Assembly: GCA_963843465.1 (NCBI GenBank)
Contig: CAWJKP010000001.1
Coordinates: 2,542,001-2,606,000, forward strand
Source of the DNA: CAWJKP01 sp963843465
GTDB taxonomy: Bacteria; Planctomycetota; Planctomycetia; Pirellulales; Thermoguttaceae
Reading direction: 5' to 3'
Length of the DNA: 64,000 nt
Each line of letters opens with the position of its first letter. The first letter of the stretch is position 1. The notes beneath the pieces were generated by a model, which ran no database searches, was not told where the DNA came from, and worked only from the letters and a program-made list of their open reading frames with translations. The translations under genes were made by a program, and so were the position numbers. Below, one piece after another: positions 46,187 to 59,015 of this stretch.

Positions 46187-46447
46187 GGTCTCGCCGCCTC
46201 CGCAACTTCGCCCGCCAGAATCGCTCCCACTTCGGACCTCGCTCGCCGTTCCTCGCCATCGCGGTGCCTCCTCAATGGAGACGTTCGGACCTCCACCCAG
46301 GGTTAAGGCACCATGGTCGACAAGATCCACTTGGCAGATTGGTCACCTGCTCGGCGGTGGTACTACCGGAGACAGCCGGACTCGGGTGGGGCGTAGACGT
46401 TGAGAGTGGCTGTTCCTTGCGTCCTGCTCCGCGCGGAAGAAAGACTG
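46187..46447. other. Intergenic region before the giant surface-protein gene
   Basis: About 260 bases; no ORF with a family signature or start signal. Overlapping plus-strand frames are antisense shadows of the giant gene. Confidence 0.35.
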
Positions 46448-49400
46448 TCAAAAGCCTGGATTTCGCTTGCTCTTGGCGGTGGAAGACTGGCCGGCGGAGG
46501 CCAGCCAATTCGTCTCCCCGTCGTCGCCCCAGAGGAGACCATCGAGATTGGCCTGAGCCGACCCGCCCGCACCCGCCTGTATGGCCAGCGCCTGGCTCAC
46601 GGCCTGGTCCTCGCCGCTACTGGGGCCGGCCAGCTCGGCCGGATCGACCGTGCCGCGGGACAGGGCCGCAAAGAGGCCGTCGGCCAGGTGTTGCTGCACT
46701 CGGGCAGCGCCGGCAGACGGAGAGACCGGGCCCAGGGCCTGGACCGCAGCGGCCGCGCTGACCGGGGCCACGGGGCCGGCGACCACGCTGGCGGTCAACT
46801 GCGACAACGCACTGGCAGAGCCAGTGGCACCCTCGGCGCCCGCCAAGGTCACCAGGGCGTCGATCTGCGGATTGTAGGCGTTGGCCGGGGCCGGCGAGAG
46901 CACGAAGGGCCCCTGCTGGCCGTCGACCTGGGTGTAGATCGGGGCACTGCCGTTGGGATCGACCGAGTCCACCAGGTTGACGGTCGTCGTGCCCGCCGCC
47001 GTAAGGCCGGTCTGGTGGAAGTCGATGACCACCAGGCTGCCCGCCGTCGAGCTGGCAATGGGCGTCGTGCTCAAGATCGTCACGGCGATCTGGCCGGTGG
47101 CCTGGTCGATGCTGGATTGCAGCGTCCAGCCGCTGCCGGAGGCGGGCACGCTGCCCAGGTGAATGTCGCTGGGGGAGACGCTGAGGACCGCAGGGTCGTA
47201 GCTCAAGGCCACCGTGGCCTCCGTCATGCCGTCGTTGGCCGCCGGCAGCGGGTCGTCGATGTCCACCGGCACCGCCAGGGTGCCGTCGGTCCCCACCTGC
47301 AACGCCGAGGGGAGGCTCACGGCCGGGTCGGGGCCGGTGGAGAGAATGGTCCCCAGACCGGTCGGGTAGGGCGGCAGATACGGGACCGTGTGCGCGTTGC
47401 TGCCGTAGCCGCCGTTGACGTAGTTGATCAGATCGTTGCCGTCGGACAAGCTCACATACCCAGCGCCGGCGATGTCGCCGATGATGGCCGGGTCGGCCAA
47501 CTTATAGGCGTTGAAGCCCGTCGACACGTCGCCGAGCACATTCTCCATCAGCCCCACGTCCGAGCTGTCCAGCGTGCCGTCGCCGGTCGCATCGCCCAGG
47601 AAGGCGACCACGTGCACCGCCTGGCTGCCCAGCGCGTTCACGCCGGGGACCAGCGTGGCGCCAGTGAGGTCTTCCCCGCTGATCGTGTTGATGGTGATGG
47701 TCAGCAGGTCCTTCGACGCGTAGGCGTCGACGGCCGTGGCGGGCACCGTGGCGTCCAGATGGCCGAGGACGATGGGGCCGAAGGAGGGAATCGAACCGGC
47801 GGAGGCTGGCAAACCGGCGGTGCCGGTGTCGACCCCGTCGTAAAAGAGGTCCCCAGAGTTGAAGACGATCGTGGCGGTGCCCGGCGTAGTTACCGTGACC
47901 GTAAACGTCGCGTCAGGGTAGGTCCCAAAGTCCTGGGCCAGCGTGTCCCCATCGAGCCCCTTAGCGGTTCCGAATTGCAGGCCGGGATCGAGCGTGTTGG
48001 TGCTCGAGGTGATGGATAAGAGCGCGGGGTTGTAGGTCAGGGTGAACGTGGCCTGCGTCACTCCGCCGGTATCGGTGAGCGAAATGGGGATGCCGGTGAG
48101 GATCGAGAAACTTCCACCCGTGGCAGAGGCGTGTGACCCCGCGAGACTGAACGTGAAGACGGAGCTGAACGGAAGTTGGCCGGCGGGCGGCGAGCCGCCG
48201 TAATTCGTATTGGTGAGGATCGTCCAGGTGCCGTTGTAGACGGCGGCCGCGCCCGTCAAGCCGGAGATGGCGACCTGCTGGCCGGCCAAGGCCTGGTCCT
48301 GCACCAAGGTGGTGACCGTGACGGTCCCGGTGCTGCTGTTGTCGGCGATGCTGGCAATCGGCCCGCTGGCGTTGGGCAGGTTGACGGTGTTGCCGGGGCC
48401 GCGGGCAAAGGCCGGCACGACCACGGCCACGTCGGTCGCGGTGGTGAAGGCGCCGTTGTCGACCATCTCGTTGGCGGTGAAGTCCGAGGGGCCGATGGTA
48501 ATCGGTTCGCTGTACGGCCCATACACGGGCTGGCGGTAGCTAGCGCCAGATGACGCCGACGGGGCCGGACTGAAGCCCGTGGAATCCGGGCCGTCCAGGG
48601 CTTGCCCGTTGAGGGTCGTGAAGGCCGAGCTGCCGCTGGCGAAGTAGACGAGATAAGTGTCCGGAACCAGGATGGCCGACGTGGAGTCAGCCGACGAGAC
48701 GCCGGCAATCGGCAGCCCGCTATTTTTCACCAAGGTCGTGGCCACGAAGGTCATCGTGTTGCCGGTGTCCACCGCCGTTCCGGCAGGCACGCCCTCGGCC
48801 GCGGGGGAAATGGGGGGCAGGCCGGCAACGTCGGTGTATTGGAAAGTCGAGCCGCTGACGCTGGTGATGATAAAGCTGCCGTTGTAGGGGGTGGCGGGGT
48901 CGGACTGCCCCGCGGGCACGTCGGTCGCGGGCTCGCTGGTGACGCCGGAGATGGTCACTGCGTCGCCGACCGTAAAGTGAATCGCTTGGGTGGTGATGAC
49001 GGTCACCGTGGTGCCCGACTCCGTGATGCTGTCGGCCGAAATGGCCAGGTAGGCCGTGGTCGAGTCCAACACCAGGGAGCCGTGTACTTGGCCCTCCGTA
49101 TACTCGCCGGTGAGGGTCACGCTGGGCAGCGACTGCGCGCCGTAGAGGTTGACGTCGGCCGGGTCGACGGGCTCGCTGAAGGCGGCCGTGAACCCCGTCG
49201 AGGTCATGCTCACGCCGGTGACCACCAGCGTCGTGTTGAAGGCGCTGGAGGTAGCCGTGATGCCGCCGTCGGCGGCGTCGGTGGCCGTAAGGGTATAGCC
49301 GGTGCCGGCGGCGCTGTAGCCGGTGTTGGGCTGGCTGATCGACAGGCCGCTGAAGGCGGCCACGCCGCCGCTGACGCCCACGGGCGTCGAGGCGCCGTTG

Positions 49401-52400
49401 AGCGCGCCGTTGACGTCGCCGCTAGCGGGCGCATTCAAGGTCAGCGCCACGCTGGAGGTGTCGCCGGTCACCGCGTTGCCGTAGGAGTCTTCCACGCTCA
49501 CCGCGGCGCTGAAGTCGCTCGTGCCGGCGACCACGGGCAGGGGCTGGCCCGTGAACGTCAGGTGGGTGGCCACCCCCGGAGTGACGGTGAACGAGTCGGA
49601 CGTTTGGCCGAGGTTGCCGATGACCACGCCGCTGCTGTTGGTGATCGCAACGGTGGCGGTCAACTGGTAGTAGCTGTTGGAGGAGTGATGGATGTTGACC
49701 TCGCTGAAGGTGGCAATGCCGGTGGTGGGGTCCACCGACGCGGTCGGGATCGAGGAAGTCATGCTGGTGCCGACGAACAGCAAGGTGCTGGGGCTGGCGG
49801 CGGTGGCCGTCAAGGTCACCGTGTAGGGCGTGTCCGTCGCCGGGTATTCATAGCCGAGGACCGGGTTTCCATACAGGTCTTCCAGCGTGGCGCTCACCGG
49901 GATCGTGGTGCCTGCGTACGTGTTGGCGATCGTGCTGATGGCGACCTGCGTGGGAGAGCCGTTGGTGACCGTGATCCCGTCCGTGACCACGTTGCTGGTG
50001 CCGGTTGGGTTTGTCGCCTGGTTCGAGCTGGTGGCGGTGGCGGTGATCGACCACGTGCCGACGTGCTGCAGGCTCACCAGGGCGAAGGCAACGCCCGTGC
50101 CCGGCTCGAAGGTCATGGTGTACTGGCTGAGCCAAGCCGCTTCGGTGCTATCGCTGCTGGTGAAGCTGACGGTGCCGGTGTAGCCGGGCACGAGGTTGCC
50201 GTTGGCGTCCTCGGCCTCCAGTTCCAGCAGGAAGTTCGAGCCGGCCGTGACGGAAAGCGGACTAGTTTGCGTCGTGACCACGAAATGGGTGGCCGTCCGC
50301 GTGATGGTGCCGGAAGCGTTGTCGAACGTCACGCTGTAGTTGAAGCCGCCGTTGCCGTCGTTGACCGAACCGGCCGGGACCAGCGCCTCCGAGCCTGCCG
50401 CCGCGCTGGCGTAGGTCTCGGTGAAGGCGAGCGTGTCGTACGCGCCGTTGGGGGCCGCATTGGGGGCCAGGTAGGCGCCGTCGGGGTTGGCGGGGGTGAA
50501 CACCGTGCCGGCGGTAATGGTGGGGGTCGCGTTGGCAGGGGTTGCGCTGCTGCCAACCGACGTATTGCCGTCGAAGGGCTTGGTGGCGGCGGTGGCCGTC
50601 ACGGTGATCGCCAGGGGCAGGATCGCGCCGGCCGTGCTGTTAAGGTACGTCACGCTGTAGTTGGCGGAGCTGTTGCCGCCGTCGCCGTCGCTGACCGAGC
50701 CGGTCGCCTGGTTGATGACCAGCGGGTTGCTGATAAAGCCGGTGCTGATCGCGTTGCGGCTGGTGAACGACTCGGTGTAGTCCAAGGTGTCGTTCTCGCC
50801 GGTGACGGGGTTGACGGCCAGGCTGCCGCCGGTAACGGTGGGCACGGCCCCCGGCGCGGCGGTCGAGCCGTCGTAGATCTTGTCCCAGGCCGCCGCCGTG
50901 AGCGTGATCGCCCGCTTGGTGACCGTCTGGGTCACCGTGGCGGTGTCGCTGGCGAAGTTCCCCGTGGCCGTATAGGCGGCCGTGATGGTGTCCCCCAAGG
51001 GGGCGGTGACCTTGAAGGCGTAGGGCAGGGTCAGAGTCCAGGTCGTGGTCGTTCCGCTGCTGCTGGACGAGGAGACGGCGGTCGGCAAGGCGCTCAGATC
51101 CGTGGTGCCGTCCCAGAAGACGACGCTGCCGGTGGGCGCGTTGCTCGTGAGCGGTGCGGTGACGACGGCCGTGAAGCTGACCATGTTGCCGTAGGTCACC
51201 GAAGCGCTCGAGGTCGTTACGCTTTCCGTGGTCGGCGTTTGGGTCAACTGGTGAACCGTGAGCAGCACGTAGTCGTCGCCCCCGGTTTGCGTGCTGACGG
51301 TGTACGTGGCGTTGGGCGTGGAGAGCGTCCCCGCGTTGGCGAAGGCGCCGGTGATGGCGCCGCTGGCCTTGATGATCTTGAAGGTCTGACCCACGGACGC
51401 GGGCACGAAGCCGTTCAGGGCCGAGAGGTTCAACATGGCGTTGTTGAGGTTCACCGTGCCGGTGACGTAGAGCAGGCTGTTCGCCCCGCTGGCCAGTTGC
51501 ACGTCGTAGCCGGCGCCGAGGTTGCGCCGGACGGCAGCACGACGTTGGTGGTGGCGTAGAGGGTGCCGGGGGCGGTGCTCTGGTCGCCGTCGGCTCCGGG
51601 TTGGATCGAGCCGCCGTAATTGGCGTTCAGAGCGAAGGCGCCGCCGACCGTGCCCGTGCCCTCGATGGTGATGGCCTTCGTGCCCAGGGCCGAGGCGTTG
51701 TTCACGTCCAGCGTGCTGCCGCCGGAGACGTCGAAGGTGGTCCCGTTGACCAGGCTGGAGGCCTTGGCGCCGAGGGCCACGGCGCCCAACCCGCTGACGG
51801 TGATGGTGCGGGCTGCGCCGCCGTCGAAGAGGGCGCCGAGGGTCAGCGTGACGCCGCTGGTAGCGGGCACGAAGGTGGGGTCGCCCAGCAGGAAAACGGT
51901 CCCCAGGGTCACTCCCAGCGGCGTGGCGCTGCTGGTGGTGACGTTGAGGGTAGTGGATGTGATGGCCAGCGCCCCCATGACGGCCGGCCCGTTCTCGACG
52001 TCGATGGTCGAGTTGACCAGCGCGATGACGTCGTTGTAATAGGTTTGTGGCGACGAGAGAGTCGCCGAGGCCTTCAATTCGAGCGTGCCGCCAGACATCG
52101 TCACCGCGCCGGTGCCCAAGGAACTGGTGGCGGAGGTTTGGAGGGTGCCCTGCTCGGCTATCGTGTCGCCGTAGGTGTCGTTGGCGGGGAGGACCAGCGT
52201 GCCGAGGCCCGTCTTATTGAGCGCTCCTGCCCCGCCGATGGACTGGGTGATCGTCAAGGTCTGGGACCCATCGACCTCGATGGCGCTGGCCGAGCTTTCC
52301 AGGGTATAGGTGCGGCTGGAGGTGATGGGAGAGAGGGTAGTGTTGCCGATTGTTTCCAGTGCTTCCAGAGTGCCGGCATTGATGTTGACTGCGCCGTAGT

Positions 52401-55400
52401 TCCCGTTGAAGGCGCTGCCCAGGCTGCCGTCGCTGGCGATCTGGAGCGTGCCGGCGTTGATGGTGGTCGGGCCCGAATAGGCGTTGGCGGGGTTGGCCAG
52501 GGTGACGATCCCGCTTCCATTCACGACCAGGGCCTGGCCGCTGATGACGCCGTTGACCAGCGTATTGCCGACCCCGGCGAAGGTGAGTGCGTAGTCGCCG
52601 CCGGCGATGGAGATGTTGTTGTTGGCGGCGTTGCCGTTGAGCGTGAACGTGCTGCCGGACGTGGCCGAGTTGATGGTGGCGTTGGCCGCCAGAGCGACGG
52701 AGCCGGCGAAGGAGTTGCTGCCGATGCTTTCGATAGCGCCGGCTCCGCCCAGGCCGGTGCCGCTGATGGTCAGCGGTTCGGCCGTGGTGTAGTTGACGCC
52801 GCCCGCGAAGGCCAGCGTGGCGCTGCTGGCAACCATGATGCCGGAGTCCGTCGCTAAGCCCATGGCGCCGTTAGCCGCCACCACCAGGGTGCCGCCGTTG
52901 ATCGTGGTCGTCCCGGTGTAGGTGTTGGTGTTGGACAGGGTCAACGTGCCGCTGCCGGTCTTGACCATCGCGTCGGTGCCGGCCACGGAGCCTGAAATGA
53001 CGTCGCCGATATTGGTGGCGCCGGCACCATCGACAGTCAGCGTGTTGCCGGCCAGATCAATAGGAGAGGCGAGGTTCAACGTTCCCTGGCTGTTGGTCCA
53101 GGTGTCGGAATCGCCCAGCGTGATGTGGGCGAGACTCACGGTCGTGGCCGTGCCTACCATGTTGTTGGTAATGCCGCCGGGACCGGTCAACGTGACGGCA
53201 TTGCCGCTGATCGTGAAATCATCGCCCGGGGTGGAATCGTCATCGGTGATCTCGATGCTCGCCAGCGACAGACCCAGGATATCGTTCTGACTGGTAAATG
53301 TGTGTGCATCTGAGGAATTGAAGATCAACGTATCGCTGCCGCTGCCGTCTGCGCCGGGCGCAAAACCTGGACTCCAGTTGTTCGCATCGCTCCAGGCCGT
53401 GGGGGTAGTGCCGTCGCCACCAATCCAGGTCAGCGTGCACGGGGCAATGGAGACCGTCACCGTGCCGCTGGCGGGCAGGTAGTTGCCGCTGGGATCGGAG
53501 AACGACCACGCGTCCCCGGCGTACGTCCCGGCGTTGGTGTGCACCGTGCCCGTGAGGTCGAAATCGCTGCTGGGCAAGGCATGGCCGAGGACGTCCGTGG
53601 CCCTGCCCGCGGCCGTGGTCTGCGGACTGCCGTTGTAGATCAGGCCCGCGATCGCCGTCACGCTGGCGTTGGCGTTGGCCTGGCCGATGCTGTCGGTGAC
53701 CGTGCCGCTGGCGGGCAGGTAGTTGCTGCTGGGGTCGGAGAACGACCAGGCGTCGCCGACGTACGTCCCGGCGTTGGTGTGCACCGTGCCCGTAAGGGTG
53801 AAATCGCTGCCCGGCAAGGCAGCGCCGAAGACGTCCGTGGCCGTGCCCGCCGCCGTGGTCTGCGCGCTGCCGTTGTAGACCAGGCCCGCGGTCGCCGTCA
53901 CGCTGGCGTTGGCGTTGGCCTGGCCGATGCTGTCGGTCACCGTGCCGCTCTGGCTGGCATAGTTGCCGCTGGGATCGGAGAACGACCACGTGTCCCCGAC
54001 GTACGTCCCGGCGTTGGTGTGTACCGTGCCCGTGAGCGTGAAATCGCTGCTCGCCAAGGCATGGCCGAAAACGTCCGTGGCCGTGCCCGCCGCCGTGGTC
54101 TGCGAAGCGCCGCTGTAGACCAGGCCCGCGGTCGCCGTCACGCTGGCGTTGGCGCTGGCCTGGCCGATGCTGTCGGTCACCGTGCCGCTCTGGCTGGCAT
54201 AGTTGCCGCTGGGGTCGGAGAACGACCAGGCGTCGGCGACGTACGTCCCGGCGTTGGTGTGCACCGTGCCCGTGAGGGTGAAATCGCTGCCCGGCAACGT
54301 AGCGCCGGAGACGTTCGTGGCCGTGCCCGTCGCCGTGCTCTGCGGCGCGCCGCTGTAGACCAGGCCCGCGATCGCCGAAACGCTGGCGTGGGCGTTGGCC
54401 TGGCCGATGCTGTCGGTCACCGTGCCGCTCTGGCTGGCATAGTTGCCGCTGGGATCGGAGAACGACCAGGCGTCGGCGACGTACGTCCCGGCGTTGGTGT
54501 GCACCGTGCCCGTGAGCGTGAAATCGCTGCCCGGCAAGCTAGCGCCGGAGACGTTCGTGGCCGTGCCCGTCGCCGTGGTCTGCGGTGCGCCGCTGTAGAT
54601 CAGGCCCCCGATCGCCGCCACGCTGGCGTGGGCGTTGGCCTGGGCGATGCTGTCGGTCACCGTGCCGCTCTGGCTGGCATAGTTGCCGCTGGGATCGGAG
54701 AACGACCAGGCGTCGGCGACGTACGTCCCGGCGTTGGTGTGCACCGTGCCCGCGAGGGTGAAATCGCTGCCCGGCAAGCTAGCGCCGGAGACGTTCGTGG
54801 CCGTGCCCGTCGCCGTGGTCTGCGCGCTGCCGTTGTAGACGAGGCCCGCGGTCGCCGTCACGCTGGCGTGGGCGTTGGCCTGGCCGATGCTGTCGGTCAC
54901 CGTGCCGCTCTGGCTGGCATAGTTGCCGCTGGGGTCGGAGAACGACCAGGCGTCGCCGACGTACGTCCCGGCGTTGGTGTGCACCGTGCCCGTGAGCGTG
55001 AAATCGCTGCCCGGCAAGCCAGCGCCGGAGATGTTCGTGGCCGTGCCCGTCGCCGTGGTCTGCGGTGCGCCGCTATAGATCAGGCCCGCGGTCGCCGTCA
55101 CGCTGGCGTGGGCGTTGGCCTGGCCGATGCTGTCGGTCACCGTGCCGCTCTGGCTGGCATAGTTGCCGCTGGGGTCGGAGAACGACCAGGCGTCGGCGAC
55201 GTACGTCCCGGCGTTGGTGTGCACCGTGCCCGTGAGCGTGAAATCGCTGCCCGGCAAGCTAGCGCCGGAGACGTTCGTGGCCGTGCCCGTCGCCGTGGTC
55301 TGCGCCGCGCCGCTGTAGATCAGGCCCCCGATCGCCGCCACGCTGGCGTGGGCGTTGGCCTGGCCGATGCTGTCGGTCACCGTGCCGCTCTGGCTGGCAT

Positions 55401-58400
55401 AGTTGCCGCTGGGGTCGGAGAACGACCAGGCGTCGGCGACGTACGTCCCGGCGTTGGTGTGCACCGTGCCCGCGAGGGTGAAATCGCTGCCCGGCAAGCT
55501 AGCGCCGGAGACGTTCGTGGCCGTGCCCGTCGCCGTGGTCTGCGCGCTGCCGTTGTAGACGAGGCCCGCGGTCGCCGTCACGCTGGCGTGGGCGTTGGCC
55601 TGGCCGATGCTGTCGGTCACCGTGCCGCTCTGGCTGGCATAGTTGCCGCTGGGGTCGGAGAACGACCAGGCGTCGCCGACGTACGTCCCGGCGTTGGTGT
55701 GCACCGTGCCCGTGAGCGTGAAATCGCTGCCCGGCAAGCCAGCGCCGGAGACGTTCGTGGCCGTGCCCGTCGCCGTGCTCTGCGCGCTGCCGTTGTAGAC
55801 GAGGCCCGCAATCGCCGAAACGCTGGCGTGGGCGTTGGCCTGGCCGATGCTGTCGGTCACCGTGCCGCTCTGGCTGGCATAGTTGCCGCTGGGGTCGGAG
55901 AACGACCAGGCGTCGGCGACGTACGTCCCGGCGTTGGTGTGCACCGTGCCCGTGAGCGTGAAATCGCTGCCCGGCAACGTAGCGCCGGAGACGTTCGTGG
56001 CCGTGCCCGTCGCCGTGCTCTGCGCGCTGCCGTTGTAGACGAGGCCCGCAATCGCCGTCACGCTGGCGTGGGCGTTGGCCTGGCCGATGCTGTCGGTCAC
56101 CGTGCCGCTCTGGCTGGCATAGTTGCCGCTGGGATCGGAGAACGACCAGGCGTCGGCGACGTACGTCCCGGCGTTGGTGTGCACCGTGCCCGTGAGGGTG
56201 AAATCGCTGCTCGGCAAGCTAGCGCCGAAGACGTTCGTGGCCGTGCCCGCCGCCGTGGTCTGCGGCGCGCCGCTGTAGATCAGGCCCCCGATCGCCGCCA
56301 CGCTGGCGTGGGCGTTGGCCTGGCCGATGCTGTCGGTCACCGTGCCGCTCTGGCTGGCATAGTTGCCGCTGGGATCGGAGAACGACCAGGCGTCGGCGAC
56401 GTACGTCCCGGCGTTGGTGTGCACCGTGCCCGTGAGGGTGAAATCGCTGCCCGGCAACGTAGCGCCGGAGATGTTCGTGGCCGTGCCCGTCGCCGTGGTC
56501 TGCGGTGCGCCGCTATAGATCAGGCCCGCGGTCGCCGTCACGCTGGCGTGGGCGTTGGCCTGGGCGATGCTGTCGGTCACCGTGCCGCTCTGGCTGGCAT
56601 AGTTGCCGCTGGGGTCGGAGAACGACCAGGCGTCGGCGACGTACGTCCCGGCGTTGGTGTGCACCGTGCCCGTGAGGGTGAAATCGCTGCCCGGCAAGCC
56701 AGCGCCGGAGACGTTCGTGGCCGTGCCCGCCGCCGTGGTCTGCGGCGCGCCGCTGTAGATCAGGCCCGCGGTCGCCGTCACGCTGGCGTGGGCGTTGGCC
56801 TGGCCGATGCTGTCGGTCACCGTGCCGCTCTGGCTGGCATAGTTGCCGCTGGGGTCGGAGAACGACCAGGCGTCGCCGACGTACGTCCCGGCGTTGGTGT
56901 GCACCGTGCCCGTGAGCGTGAAATCGCTGCCCGGCAACGTAGCGCCGGAGACGTTCGTGGCCGTGCCCGTCGCCGTGGTCTGCGCGCTGCCGTTGTAGAC
57001 CAGTCCCGCGGTCGCCGTCACGCTGGCGTGGGCGTTGGCCTGGCCGATGCTGTCGGTCACCGTGCCGCTCTGGCTGGCATAGTTGCCGCTGGGGTCGGAG
57101 AACGACCAGGCGTCGGCGACGTACGTCCCGGCGTTGGTGTGCACCGTGCCCGTGAGCGTGAAATCGCTGCCCGGCAAGCTAGCGCCGGAGACGTTCGTGG
57201 CCGTGCCCGTCGCCGTGGTCTGCGGCGCGCCGCTGTAGACCAGGCCCGCGATCGCCGAAACGCTGGCGTGGGCGTTGGCCTGGCCGATGCTGTCGGTCAC
57301 CGTGCCGCTCTGGCTGGCATAGTTGCCGCTGGGGTCGGAGAACGACCAGGCGTCGGCGACGTACGTCCCGGCGTTGGTGTGCACCGTGCCCGTGAGGGTG
57401 AAATCGCTGCCCGGCAACGTAGCGCCGGAGATGTTCGTGGCCGTGCCCGCCGCCGTGGTCTGCGAAGCGCCGCTGTAGACCAGGCCCGCGGTCGCCGTCA
57501 CGCTGGCGTGGGCGTTGGCCTGGCCGATGCTGTCGGTCACCGTGCCGCTCTGGCTGGCATAGTTGCCGCTGGGGTCGGAGAACGACCAGGCGTCGGCGAC
57601 GTACGTCCCGGCGTTGGTGTGCACCGTGCCCGTGAGGGTGAAATCGCTGCTCGCCAAGGCATGGCCGAAGACGTCCGTGGCCGTGCCCGCCGCCGTGGTC
57701 TGCGCCGCGCCGCTGTAGACCAGGCCCGCAATCGCCGAAACGCTGGCGTTGGCACTGGCCTGCGCGATCACGGCCGTGGTGCTGGCCGTGGTGCTGGCAA
57801 GCGTGTAGTTCGCCGCGTCGGCGCCGTCCAGGCTCAAGCCCGTGGCGGTCACCGTCTCCGTCCCCGCGCTGCGGCTAGTGAAGCTGCTGGCGCCCACCTC
57901 CAGGTTCACCACGTCCGAGCCGAAGGTCGTGGCCACCGTGGCCGTGGCCAGCGTCACCGTGGTGCCGCCATCGTAGGTCTTGCCCTCGGCCGTGATCGAC
58001 GGCGTCAGCGTGGCCTGGTTCACCGTAAGATTATTGCTGTCATCGGTGAGTGAGCTGTAATTCGAATCGCCCCCATAAGCATAAGTGATCGTGTAAGGCG
58101 AACCAGAGACTGGGAGCGAAGATGGGTTGTAGGTGTAAGAGAAGTCCCCTGCGCTGTCGACGATCTGCGCGGGTTGTTGGTTGAGAACGACCGTGCCCGT
58201 CTTGCTTGTCAGGCTGATGTCCACGTCCTCTCCGATGGCGGGTGCACCCGACGACCCGCCGATCGTGCCTCCCAGGATGGCAGAAGTCGCTCCGTAGGTG
58301 ACGGTCGGCGCGGCCAGGCTTGTGAATGTCGGGGTCGTCACCACGTCGATAGTGCCCTTGACGGGCGTCAAGGCGACGGCGCCGTCGTTAAAATCACTAT

Positions 58401-58923
58401 ACAGGTAACCATAGGGATCCGTCCCCGTCAGGATGTTTATCTGAGCGAGCCCGCTCGGCACACCGCTGCCACTACGCACGTGGAAGTTCAGCTCAACCAG
58501 ATTGGGCGTGCCGTTGGTCGGATAAGCGGTAGTGACGCTGATGGACGCCACTCCGGCGGCCGTATCCACATACTCCGCGCCGGTAGTGAACGGGGAGACG
58601 TAGGTAACATCCGAGTCGTTGAGGCTGAGTTGACTCGTAGGGTAAGAAATAGTAAGCGTGGCCGAGTCAAGGCTGGTAGAGGAGGGATTGCCGCCGCTGG
58701 GTACGAGCACCATGACCTCAACCGAGCTGCCGGGCTGCGCGGTAGCAGCCAATTGCAGCCCAGTTGTCGGGTCACTGATCTGCGCACTGACCGAAAGCAG
58801 TTGCCGCTGCTCCAAGGGTTCAAAGCCGAGAAACCGCAGCTTCAAGGGAGGACGCCGACGTGCTTTATGCAAGCCGCAAAAGGCGCGCCCCAACGATTGA
58901 GCCAGCCTTTGTAGTATAGCCAT
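46448..58923 (-). CDS. Giant surface protein with 18 tandem 80-aa repeats and cohesin/dockerin-like C-terminus
   Basis: About 4158 aa. Residues about 35-42 read LEQRQLLS, the LEPR-LLS-type N-terminal sorting motif of large planctomycete exported proteins. A cohesin-like beta domain follows. Residues about 385-1825 are 18 tandem 80-residue repeats (VHTNAGTYVADAWSFSDPSG in nearly all). Next come autotransporter-associated beta-strand repeats (TGTTTINGGTLVVAANGAMG), a YDG-type domain (AAWDKIYDGSTAAP), Ig-like domains, then a cohesin-like / dockerin-like (GDATGDGTLDSSDVG) / cohesin-like array near 47000-47900. The end is Ala/Ser-rich. A single indel near 51525 splits the frame (VVLPSGA to NLGAGYDVQLASGANSLLYV). 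GAGGGA precedes the ATG at 58923, preferred over an ATG at 58965. Confidence 0.8.
53450..57770 (-). repeat. 18 tandem copies of a 240-bp (80-aa) unit
   Basis: The period is exactly 240 bp; the segment GTACGTCCCGGCGTTGGTGT on the plus strand recurs at every 240-base step from about 53521 to 57601. The copies differ at a few blocks: VTATAGL, VAAIGGL or VSAIAGL; YSGAP or YNGSA; ATLPG, ASLPG or AGLPG; VADAW or VGDAW. The blocks occur in many combinations, which is what recombination among copies would give. The last copy (nearest 53450) is the most divergent (TVTVSIAP end). Confidence 0.95.
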
Positions 58924-59015
58924 TGTCGTCCCTCGAAATTCTCTAGGATACAGGCGAAGCGTCATGGCCTCGAAAGAATAGCGCCCAAACGTTCCAACTC
59001 ATTGTGGTTACACTT

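Noticed and set aside
48602..51559. A 985-aa plus-strand ORF
   Set aside because: Shadow of the giant surface-protein gene; low-complexity Gly/Arg/Val text and no start signal.
53450..57770. CRISPR-like array
   Set aside because: Units are 240 bp, coding, and adjacent without spacers.
53539..58053. A 1504-aa plus-strand ORF antisense to the 240-bp repeats
   Set aside because: The repeat length is a multiple of three and the DNA is GC-rich, so an open antisense frame is copied 18 times. Its Arg/Gly/Ala text has no domain, and the minus-strand frame has clear Ig/adhesin-like content.
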